61,004 bases of DNA. It comes from a gamma proteobacterium symbiont of Taylorina sp. GTDB taxonomy: Bacteria; Pseudomonadota; Gammaproteobacteria; GRL18. The notes beneath the pieces were generated by a model. The model was not told the DNA's origin. It ran no database searches and saw only the letters and a list, made by a program, of their open reading frames with translations. Location of the stretch: positions 24,259 to 85,262 of the forward strand of contig JAHXIV010000011.1 of the NCBI GenBank assembly GCA_025655455.1, written 5' to 3'. This document shows, in pieces, positions 53,733 through 61,004 of this stretch (its first letter is position 1; the number at the start of each line of letters is the position of its first letter). A program made the position numbers and the translations under genes.

Positions 53733-54956
53733 TTATCTGTTGTTAGTTTCATTACACAAGTGAGAAGCATAATTATTGTGATACCATTTCATTACAAAAG
53801 GTGAAAGCAGAGTGGTTAGAATAATAACAATAACCAGACCTGCATGTATTTCATTATTAAAAATACCACTGATTCGACCTAATTCTGCAAAAATTAAACC
53901 TATTTCTCCACGCGGCACCATTGCCATACCGATAGCTAGTTTTGAATAAATAGATTCTTTGAGAAAAAATGGACCGATCATTTTTCCCAGAATAGAAAGA
54001 AAGAATACGCTTATTGAAAATCCCCAGATAAACGGAGAACTCCAGTCAATGACTCTTAAATTTAATGATAGGCCAATATAAACAAAAAATATGGGAGTAA
54101 AAAGCTGTATAATTGGTTTCATTTGAGTTTCAATTGATTGTGCAAATACTTTATCAGTATTGATAGTCAGACCAAAGGGCAAGAAAAAACGTCTTGACAG
54201 TGCCAGCCCTGCTGCAAAGCCGCCCAATAATTCCGGTGCACCCAGAGCATGGGAAGTCCATGAAAAAAATAATACCAGAGAAACAATCGTAGTGGGTATT
54301 AAACCTGGAATTTCACTGTGTTTATCAAGATGTCTTATATAAACAGATATTAAATTGGCTGCGATGGGAGCCAATGCGAAAAAAACACCGATAAAAAGAA
54401 TAACTTTACCAACATTAACCGCACTAATACCTCCAACCATTGAAAACTCATAGAGTATTGCCAGCAGTATAACACCGAACACATCATCCAGAACTGCGGC
54501 TCCAAGCACGACTTGTCCCTCATGTGCGTGCTGGCATTTTATGTCCTGTAATACTCTTACGGTGATGCCGATACTGGTTGCTGTGATAGTACCACCCACA
54601 AACAGTGAAACCAGTAAAGAGAGTTCAAAATACCAATAGCAAATAATAAAACCAAATAGCATGGGAAATATAAAGCCTGTAAAGGCTACAAAAACGGACT
54701 GCCTGCCTGAATGTAACAGACGTTTGGCATCTGTTTTAAGTCCCACCTCAAAAAGTAATAGAATAATACCAATTTCTGCGAGTAATTCCAGTATCTCATT
54801 GGGTTCTATCCAGCCCAGCAAACTGGGACCTATAACGACTCCTGCGGTTAATTCTCCTATTACAGAAGGGGCACCAAAATACGCTGCAATTTCTGCAAAA
54901 ATTCTCGCAGCTAACAATACAGTCAATAAATTCAAAAAGAAAATATGTGCTTCCAT
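53733..54956 (-). CDS. CPA2-family cation:proton antiporter
   Basis: Integral membrane antiporter, 407 residues with ~12 helices, in the KefB/NapA-like CPA2 family. Recognisable stretches are GAPSVIGELTAGVVIGPSLLGW, LLLFEVGLKTD, GTITATSIGITVRVL, LGAAVLDDVFGVILLA with the paired acidic residues, APELLGGFAAGLALSRRFF and MVPRGEIGLIFAELG. No C-terminal TrkA-N (KTN) domain, so it is not a full KefB/C. It exchanges Na+ or K+ for H+; the ion is not predictable. It lies 24 nt after the response-regulator gene (HD-GYP), same strand. Confidence 0.9.
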   Translation of the reverse strand: MEAHIFFLNLLTVLLAARIFAEIAAYFGAPSVIGELTAGVVIGPSLLGWIEPNEILELLAEIGIILLLFEVGLKTDAKRLLHSGRQSVFVAFTGFIFPMLFGFIICYWYFELSLLVSLFVGGTITATSIGITVRVLQDIKCQHAHEGQVVLGAAVLDDVFGVILLAILYEFSMVGGISAVNVGKVILFIGVFFALAPIAANLISVYIRHLDKHSEIPGLIPTTIVSLVLFFSWTSHALGAPELLGGFAAGLALSRRFFLPFGLTINTDKVFAQSIETQMKPIIQLFTPIFFVYIGLSLNLRVIDWSSPFIWGFSISVFFLSILGKMIGPFFLKESIYSKLAIGMAMVPRGEIGLIFAELGRISGIFNNEIHAGLVIVIILTTLLSPFVMKWYHNNYASHLCNETNNR

Positions 54957-54980
54957 GTAACATACACCTATAGCTGAAAT

Positions 54981-56897
54981 TTACCAGGGCAAACCCTGAT
55001 TATTGATAATATCAAAACAGGTATCCACAACACTTTTATCATAAAGTCTATCAACTCCCTGACGAATTTCATTTAAAGCATGATCAAGACCCAGTGAGGG
55101 TCTATAAGGACGATGATTGGTGATGGCCTCGACTACATCAGCCACAGCAAGAATTTTGGCTTCTATAATTATTTCGTTTGTTTTGAGTCCATTGGGATAA
55201 CCACTGCCATCCAGACGTTCGTGATGCTGCCATATCATATTTGCCAGTGGCCAGGGGAAATCAATATCTTTTATAATTTCATAACTGGCCTGAACATGTT
55301 CCTTGATCATTTCAAATTCAATCGTTGTCAATTTCCCCGGACGGTTAAGGATTTCAGCCGGCACATATATTTTTCCAATGTCATGAATCATTGCACCCAG
55401 TCGTATACCTTCTATTTTATGTTGATCAAGATCCAGATGCTGTGCTATTAAAACAGAGAGTTGACTGACACGTAGTTGATGACCAGAAGTATAAGGATCT
55501 CGTTTTTCTGTTGCATCACCCAGGACTTTGATTGTTTGTAATAATGACTGATGCAGATCCTGCTGAAATTTATCACGTTCAGACTGAGTGCGAATGACAT
55601 TAAGACCGAAGGCAATATCTCCTGCCAGTTCTTCCAGTAAAGCCACTTCAGAGGAAAAGTGATCATCCAGACTTTCTGACAAAACATTTAATACGGCAAA
55701 TACTTTTTTATCATAAAAAAGGGGTAGGGCAATCCATGTTTTTATGTCTGGTTTTTTTTCTGTTTCTGCCCATACAATATCATTGTTTATAAGTGTTTTA
55801 CGTTCAATTATGGTGGTTCCTGAATACAATGCTTTATATTCTGGAGTTGATTCATATTCTTTTGCATTATATTGATTTTTCAGCGGAGTTAAAAAATCAG
55901 TAATATCATTATTTTCTGGTTGCCAGACAAGCGGATTTAATTGTTTATTTTTATCTCTAAAACTAATCCAAATTAAATTGTAATTGCCAGTGATATGTAA
56001 TACTCTGCAAATATCATTCAGTAATTTTTTTTCATTATCAGCCCGGATCAATATCTGGTTGCATTCACTGAGTGTGGTTAATGAACGATTGGTCTTTAAT
56101 AGATTTTCCTGGACGTGCTTTTGATCACTGATATCACTAAAGGAGACAACCGCACCAATAACCTGCCCATCCTTTATCATAGGCATGGAATAATATAAGG
56201 CTGGGAAAAAAGTACCGTCTTTACGGATGAAATACTCTTCACCCTGATGAGCTTCATTTTTGCTCATTGTTTTGCATATGGGACACTGTTTCTCTGGGTA
56301 GTCACTGCCATCAGGGTAGTGGTAATGCCAGGTAGAATGACTTTTAAGGCCAATCAGTTCACTGATTTCATAGCCTAATATTTGTGCAGCAGCAGGATTT
56401 ACAAAGGTATGTTTTATCTGAAGATCCAGACCAAATATCCCACTACCAGTGGTTTTCAGAATCAGATCATTTCTGTTTTCTAATTCAGATAAATGTTTCT
56501 CAGTTTGTCGTTTTTCAACACGCTGCTGGTAATCGCTTAATTCTCGTTTAATGGCCGGGATTAAGCGCACCCTATTTTGTTTAGAAATATAATCGTGTGC
56601 TCCGGCTCGCATCATTTCTACCGCAATATCCTCTCCAATCTGCCCGGACATAACAATTAAGGGCAGATCAAGTCTCATTTCATGATACAGTTCAATGGCT
56701 TTAGGCGCACTGAAGCCAGGCATTACATAATCAAGCAGAAGTAAATCAAAGTGCTGACTGGATAAGGCTTCAATCATTGCCTGTCCAGTATCTACACGAA
56801 ATATTTCTGCTTTTATGGCTTGCTGATAGAGTTCATCTTGCAGCAGAAATTGCTCATCTTCAGCATCATCAATTAAAAGTATCTTGATTTTAATCAC
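54981..56897 (-). CDS. Response regulator with PAS, GAF and HD-GYP c-di-GMP phosphodiesterase
   Basis: A 638-residue cytosolic regulator. Receiver domain at 1-125 (LLIDDAEDEQ, phosphoacceptor Asp in LLLLDYVMPG, KQN near its end), PAS at ~140-260 (STWHYHYPDGSDYPEKQCPI and IRKDGTFFPALYYSMP), GAF at ~270-430, and HD-GYP at ~440-630 with HDIGKIYVPAEILNRPG and HHERLDGSGYPNGL intact. HD-GYP domains degrade c-di-GMP to pGpG or GMP. No paired histidine kinase lies nearby. It precedes the antiporter gene by 24 nt. Confidence 0.92.
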   Translation of the reverse strand: MIKIKILLIDDAEDEQFLLQDELYQQAIKAEIFRVDTGQAMIEALSSQHFDLLLLDYVMPGFSAPKAIELYHEMRLDLPLIVMSGQIGEDIAVEMMRAGAHDYISKQNRVRLIPAIKRELSDYQQRVEKRQTEKHLSELENRNDLILKTTGSGIFGLDLQIKHTFVNPAAAQILGYEISELIGLKSHSTWHYHYPDGSDYPEKQCPICKTMSKNEAHQGEEYFIRKDGTFFPALYYSMPMIKDGQVIGAVVSFSDISDQKHVQENLLKTNRSLTTLSECNQILIRADNEKKLLNDICRVLHITGNYNLIWISFRDKNKQLNPLVWQPENNDITDFLTPLKNQYNAKEYESTPEYKALYSGTTIIERKTLINNDIVWAETEKKPDIKTWIALPLFYDKKVFAVLNVLSESLDDHFSSEVALLEELAGDIAFGLNVIRTQSERDKFQQDLHQSLLQTIKVLGDATEKRDPYTSGHQLRVSQLSVLIAQHLDLDQHKIEGIRLGAMIHDIGKIYVPAEILNRPGKLTTIEFEMIKEHVQASYEIIKDIDFPWPLANMIWQHHERLDGSGYPNGLKTNEIIIEAKILAVADVVEAITNHRPYRPSLGLDHALNEIRQGVDRLYDKSVVDTCFDIINNQGLPW

Positions 56898-56944
56898 TTA
56901 AGTATAGCTCCTGAGTGATTATAGAGTGTCTCATTAATATCAGT

Positions 56945-57004
56945 CTAATATATTTTTAAAGCTTTTGCCACTTCAACAAACTGATCAAAATCCACTGGTT
57001 TTCA
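56945..57004 (-). pseudogene. Tail of a lost response regulator
   Basis: The minus strand reads KPVDFDQFVEVAKALKIY followed by TAG; this is the typical C-terminus of a single-domain receiver of the KPVDFDQF type. A stop codon directly precedes KPVD, and upstream bases do not restore a receiver. It fills the gap between the HD-GYP gene and the GGDEF-EAL gene and suggests a deleted signalling gene. Confidence 0.6.
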
Positions 57005-57085
57005 GATTCAATGATACTTCGATTGTAAATGTGGATTCAATTGCTTGCATCTTGGTTACCCTTCCAAACGACTTTAGCTATAAGC

Positions 57086-59848
57086 TTATTGATTATTTAT
57101 AACAGATGCCTGCAGGCGGTGAATCAGTTTCAGTAATTTGTCACGAGCTCGATATATTTTAGAAATATTTTCTACTGCTACATCACTATCCTTATCGGAT
57201 AATATAGTCAGATCTTCAGCAACATCATGTAATAGCTGATGGCTTTTGAAGAGCTTTTTAAATTCCTCAATATGACCATACTTCGCTTGTCCCTCTGTTT
57301 CATACCATTTACCCAATGGGCAGTCATGATTACTGAGATCGGGAGGTATTTGCTCATCACCCTGTTCAATAAATCCAACAAACTTGTAAACCCATGACTG
57401 TACATCTATTTCTATTTTTAATAGAGAGATATGCTGAACTGGCCAATCCAACACTACTCTTGTTGCCCAGGAGAGTGGGGGCTGATAGTTTTCCAGCCAG
57501 CCTGACAGTTCACCAGCCGGCATCGGTCGGGCAATTCCAAAGCCCTGACCCCGATCACAACCCAGCTGTATCAGTAATGCACCGTGTGCTTCGGATTCCA
57601 TACCTTCAGCAACAACTTCCATATCAAAGATACGAGCCAGATTAATGATACTTTCAACAATATTAAGATCATCTGAATTGTTCAGCATATCTTTGACAAA
57701 GGATAGATCGATTTTTAATGTACGTACGGCAAGATGGCGATAATAGGTTAATGACGAATATCCTGTACCAAAATCATCCAGAGCAAAGCTGAGTCCTTGT
57801 CGATTACCTGCTTCTATAATGGTAGAAACCTTGGAAATATCATCCAGCGCAGCAGTTTCCAGGATTTCAAATTCAATATCATCCATACTGACATTGGGGT
57901 ATTGTTTCATTAGATGTTCAAAGTTTTCAATGAAATCTGGTTTTTCTAATGTTAAGGGTGAGATATTGATGCTGATAATTATTTTTATGCCAATGCTTTT
58001 CCAATTTTCAAGTTGGGACAGGCAGCTCTTTATCACCCATTGATCGAGTTTTTCTGAGAGTTCATGCCCCTCTATCAAAGGTAAAAATTCATTGGGTGGT
58101 AATAGCCCAAGTTCTGGATGCTGCCAGCGAACCAGAGCCTCGACTCCATACACCAGTCCTTTGCGCATATTCACCTTTGGCTGATAATAGAGTACCAGTT
58201 CATTGTGGCTAATGGCTTCAGATATCCGCTCAAAATGTTCATGGCGTGCTAATAGTCTTTTCTCCTGCTCATCATCAAAGTATAAAAATTGATTACGTCC
58301 CCGCTGTTTTGCAACATACATGGTTTGATCAGCATGTCTTAACAGGGTATCAGTATCAGCATTATCTTTTGGATAGATGCTAACACCCATGCTTGCCGTT
58401 ACAGATAGTGTTCTATCGTATAATTCATATGGTTCAGCAATTGTAGTGAGGATTCTTTTCAGGGTATCAGAACCATCATCCGCATGATTGAATCCACCCA
58501 GAACCAGGACAAATTCATCACCACCGACACGAGCAACAGTATCTTCATCACGCACAGCATGAGTAATGCGTTTGGCAACTTCACTAAGCATTAAATCACC
58601 TGCTTCATGTCCAAGTTCATCATTAATAGGCTTAAAACCATCAAGATCCAGAAAACAGATAGCGATATTTGTATTTTGTCGGCTTGCAATAGCGATGGCC
58701 TGATGTATTCTGTCATCCAGCATACGCCGATTGGGTAATCCTGTTAATGGATCATAATAAGCCAGATCCTCCAGCTGCTGTTTACTGTCTAACAAGGCTT
58801 GTTGTGACTGCTTTCGCTCTGTGATATCGGAAAAAGTAACAACTGCACCAATAATTTCATCCATATCCTTTATGGGATTCGAGCGGTATTCAACCGGGAG
58901 GGTTGAGCCATCCTTGCGAAAAAATATATCATCATCTATGTAGGTTGGTTCACCAGTTAGATAGGCATGGTAGATAGGGCAGTCATCTTCTACGTAGGGT
59001 CTTCCATCTGGATGGCTGTGATGTGCTAGTTGGTGAATATTTTGTGCAATGATTTCATCATCTGATGAGTAGCCAAGCATTTGGGTACAGCTCAGGTTGG
59101 CAAAGGTACAATTACCGTTCTTATCGACACCATAAATGCCTTCCTGAGCAGAATCAAGTATGAGTTGCAGATTATCTTTGGCATTGCTGATGCTTTCCTG
59201 AGCAAGGCGTCTATCACGATTCCAGTAAAATAATACCAGCAACATCAATAGTACAAGCATTGCAATGGCACTATATTTTAGAATAATCTGCTGTTCAAGT
59301 TCTTGTAGTAAAGAAATATCAAAAGTCAGCATGACGATAGCAATAAGTCTGTTTTCAAAAAATACCGGACTGGCACTTAACAGCTTATTATTGGTTTGCC
59401 AGAGAATAACAACTTCTCCATCTCTACCGCTGGCAAAAAGTTGCTCAATGTTTACAGGCAGTGCTTTGTAAGTCGATCCAAAACGATGTTGTTTCATGTC
59501 TGAATGAGATAATATTTTATTATCCGTATTCAGTACAGCAGTATTGAGTAAGGAAAAGTGCATGGCTTCTGGCTGATTATTGTACATGTTACGTTTAGTC
59601 AGTGTCGTGATGGTTTGCCATAGTTGGAAGTAATCCTGGAAATGGATAGCGGCAGCTGACTGGCTGGCAAAAAGTCTGTTCAGCAATCGTGCTTGTATTT
59701 CAACATTATTATAGCCAATCTGCTGTTCTTTCTGATAGCCGTAATATAACATGCTGATACTGGGAAGCAGGAATACAAGCACAAACAACCAGGTTAATAA
59801 TATCTGTTTATTCAATTGATAGCGGGATTTTTTAACGACTTGCCACAT
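57086..59848 (-). CDS. PAS-GGDEF-EAL protein with C-terminal CZB-like domain
   Basis: A 920-residue membrane sensor for c-di-GMP turnover. TM1 (~14-36), a ~155-residue periplasmic sensor, TM2 (~193-212), PAS (~225-350; HHSHPDGRPYVEDDCPI, FFRKDGSTLPVEYRSNPI), GGDEF with VARVGGDEFVLVLGG, EAL with YGVEALVRW and DDFGTGYSSLTYYRHL, and a CZB-like tail (CPLGKWYETEG, SHQLLHD). In the tail the expected first zinc histidine (HxxW) reads VQSW, so zinc binding may be altered. Both catalytic domains keep their motifs. A PhnD-like binding protein gene ends 7 nt upstream, so they are coexpressed. Confidence 0.9.
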   Translation of the reverse strand: MWQVVKKSRYQLNKQILLTWLFVLVFLLPSISMLYYGYQKEQQIGYNNVEIQARLLNRLFASQSAAAIHFQDYFQLWQTITTLTKRNMYNNQPEAMHFSLLNTAVLNTDNKILSHSDMKQHRFGSTYKALPVNIEQLFASGRDGEVVILWQTNNKLLSASPVFFENRLIAIVMLTFDISLLQELEQQIILKYSAIAMLVLLMLLVLFYWNRDRRLAQESISNAKDNLQLILDSAQEGIYGVDKNGNCTFANLSCTQMLGYSSDDEIIAQNIHQLAHHSHPDGRPYVEDDCPIYHAYLTGEPTYIDDDIFFRKDGSTLPVEYRSNPIKDMDEIIGAVVTFSDITERKQSQQALLDSKQQLEDLAYYDPLTGLPNRRMLDDRIHQAIAIASRQNTNIAICFLDLDGFKPINDELGHEAGDLMLSEVAKRITHAVRDEDTVARVGGDEFVLVLGGFNHADDGSDTLKRILTTIAEPYELYDRTLSVTASMGVSIYPKDNADTDTLLRHADQTMYVAKQRGRNQFLYFDDEQEKRLLARHEHFERISEAISHNELVLYYQPKVNMRKGLVYGVEALVRWQHPELGLLPPNEFLPLIEGHELSEKLDQWVIKSCLSQLENWKSIGIKIIISINISPLTLEKPDFIENFEHLMKQYPNVSMDDIEFEILETAALDDISKVSTIIEAGNRQGLSFALDDFGTGYSSLTYYRHLAVRTLKIDLSFVKDMLNNSDDLNIVESIINLARIFDMEVVAEGMESEAHGALLIQLGCDRGQGFGIARPMPAGELSGWLENYQPPLSWATRVVLDWPVQHISLLKIEIDVQSWVYKFVGFIEQGDEQIPPDLSNHDCPLGKWYETEGQAKYGHIEEFKKLFKSHQLLHDVAEDLTILSDKDSDVAVENISKIYRARDKLLKLIHRLQASVINNQ

Positions 59849-59855
59849 AGTAAGT

Positions 59856-60707
59856 CTACTGGTTTTCTTGTTGACGGAGCTGCATGAGCATATCCTTTAC
59901 AGGTTGATAAAAATCAACATTTTTAGAGACAAAGCCGTTGAGGCCTAATTTTTTCAGCAGTTCCTTACCTTTGTCTGTAGCGGACATATTGAGTAATGTT
60001 TGCCGAAGTTTTTCCATATCTTCTTGCTTGACTTTATTACCCGTCACTATCGGGGTGAATGGATAGGGACCCAGTTTTTCCAGAATCTGCAGATCCACAG
60101 CAGCCATGGGGTTATTTTTCAGATATTCTACCAGGACATATTCATCCACCGCAGCCACATCAGCCAGACCGCCTAACACCGCTTCGATACTGCCAACATG
60201 ATTATGTGCGTTAATCTTAATCTTAAAAAAACCATTGCTGTCAACACCTTGTGTAATCAGCTGATAGTGTGGTGCTATATAACCGGAATTGGAGCGTAGG
60301 TCTGAATAGGCAAATACCTGATCCTTGAAATCAAGTAGTGCTTTCTCAGGCCGTCCGTGTAAGGTAATGATCAAACTATGATAGCTGGGCTTACCTTTAA
60401 AAAGTGGTACTGCCACCAGTTGCTGTCCATTCTTTTGCTGATCCTCAACATAGGGTGCGCCGCAAGTCCAGGCTACAGCATTGGGATTTTTGTTTAATAC
60501 ATCACTCAGAGCGGCATAGTTTTTAGCAAATAAGATCTTCATTGGATAGTTGGAATGCTCGGCCAGATAGTGAGCAAAGTCCTTTACTAACTGTGCATCA
60601 GCCTCTAATACACCGCTGGCAACGAACAAGTGCCTGCTGTCAGCAAAGGAAAGCAACGGTATTAGCCATAAAAAGCTTACTGATAAATAGAGTGCAGGCA
60701 ATTGCAT
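59856..60707 (-). CDS. PhnD-like periplasmic binding protein coupled to a GGDEF-EAL gene
   Basis: ATG 60707 gives a 283-residue exported protein whose signal peptide reads LPALYLSVSFLWLIPLLSFA. Longer in-frame starts run into the 88-89 bp repeat array and are not believable. The body is a type II binding fold of the PhnD/SsuA kind: VASGVLEADAQLVKDFAHYL, AWTCGAPYVED, SLIITLHGRPEKAL, DLRSNSGYIAPHYQL and VLGGLADVAAVDEYVL. It is diverged from the PhnD-like domains at 39708 and 50054. No permease or ATPase gene is adjacent; the stop is 7 nt from the GGDEF-EAL gene, which is its likely signalling partner. Confidence 0.82.
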   Translation of the reverse strand: MQLPALYLSVSFLWLIPLLSFADSRHLFVASGVLEADAQLVKDFAHYLAEHSNYPMKILFAKNYAALSDVLNKNPNAVAWTCGAPYVEDQQKNGQQLVAVPLFKGKPSYHSLIITLHGRPEKALLDFKDQVFAYSDLRSNSGYIAPHYQLITQGVDSNGFFKIKINAHNHVGSIEAVLGGLADVAAVDEYVLVEYLKNNPMAAVDLQILEKLGPYPFTPIVTGNKVKQEDMEKLRQTLLNMSATDKGKELLKKLGLNGFVSKNVDFYQPVKDMLMQLRQQENQ

Positions 60708-60761
60708 TTTATGATAGCTAAGTGAAAAAAAGTGTTTTGTTTTCAATGAATTAATAACTTC

Positions 60762-61004
60762 TAAGTAACAAAAATTATCTCCCATCATTTATAGAAATTT
60801 TATGTTACTACAAATGATGGTGGCCAAATTCATGTTGGCTGAAGGCTCCTAAGTAACAAAAATTTATCCTCCATCATTTATAGAAATTTTATGTTACTAC
60901 AAATGATGGCGGACAAATTCATGTTGGCTGAAGGCTCCTAAGTAACAAAAATTTATCCTCCATCATTTATAGAAATTTTATGTTACTACAAATGATGGCG
61001 GACA
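60762..61004 (+). repeat. Tandem array of the two-hairpin repeat (three copies, last one cut)
   Basis: Copies begin at 60762, 60850 and 60939 (88- and 89-bp periods); the third is cut by the window end. Each has TAAGTAACAAAAA, the stem CCATCATTT...AAATGATGG (copy 1: 60782-60790 with 60812-60820) with an A-C mismatch and TAG/CTA inner pairs, loop GTTAC, and the tail ending TTGGCTGAAGGCTCC. Copy 1 has a perfect second hairpin GCCAA/TTGGC (60823-60839); copies 2 and 3 have GACAA. No open frame or transposase motif was found in the unit. The rest of 60708-60761 holds nothing recognised. Confidence 0.9.

Noticed and set aside
60762..61004. Possible CRISPR array at the right edge
   Set aside because: The 88-89 bp units are contiguous and alike over their full length, with no unique spacers and no cas genes.

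Overview
This 61 kb AT-rich (about 40% GC by eye), densely coding window is chromosomal DNA from a free-living gammaproteobacterium. Pointers are the rlpA-dacC-ybeD-lipB order, ftsE-ftsX near rpoH, a complete cbb3 oxidase operon with assembly genes, TIGR02647, and many c-di-GMP and chemotaxis proteins. An export-signal protein with Pro-Trp-Asn and Asn-Pro-Tyr-Tyr repeats resembles sulfur globule envelope proteins and, with cbb3 oxidase and hydrogenase maturation genes, hints at a microaerobic sulfur- and possibly hydrogen-oxidising lifestyle. The species cannot be named from the sequence. LAYOUT. 1-12.5 kb: 3' end of pyruvate kinase, a graveyard of signalling-gene pieces, topB, ppk2, the cell-envelope/lipoate operon rlpA-dacC-ybeD-lipB, a metallo-beta-lactamase-fold hydrolase, an HDOD protein, class I fumarase and small accessory genes. 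12.5-16.6 kb: a monohaem cytochrome, bioC-bioD, then a decayed accessory patch (integron-type integrase remnant, IS66 remnant) and an apparently intact Phd/VapC-type toxin-antitoxin pair. 16.9-27 kb: the respiratory block: a membrane-anchored unknown, ccoNOQP preceded by two perfect FNR boxes and a CRP-like palindrome, a 38-residue membrane peptide, ccoG, ccoH, ccoI, ccoS and the sulfur-globule-like gene. 27-38.4 kb: rpoH, a small unknown, a DAHL-PAS-GGDEF-EAL-CZB protein, a dihaem peroxidase, ftsX-ftsE, two M16 peptidase homologues and rsmD; ftsY is missing from its usual place. 38.4-61 kb: hydrogenase maturation genes hypE, hypF and hypCABD, interleaved with sensory genes and one secreted trypsin-like protease. 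HOW IT FITS TOGETHER. Three times in the last 22 kb a PhnD-family periplasmic binding domain without any ABC transporter gene lies beside a membrane signalling protein: fused to PAS domains next to a Cache-GGDEF protein; next to a CZB chemoreceptor inside the hyp gene run; and 7 nt upstream of a PAS-GGDEF-EAL-CZB protein. Three of the signalling proteins end in CZB-type zinc-binding domains. The most novel-looking non-coding signal is a dispersed repeat of about 90 bp with two conserved hairpins, found once before the cco block, once after the sulfur-globule-like gene and as three tandem copies at the right edge; one copy has a completely different but still perfectly paired main stem. No tRNA, rRNA or CRISPR array was recognised.
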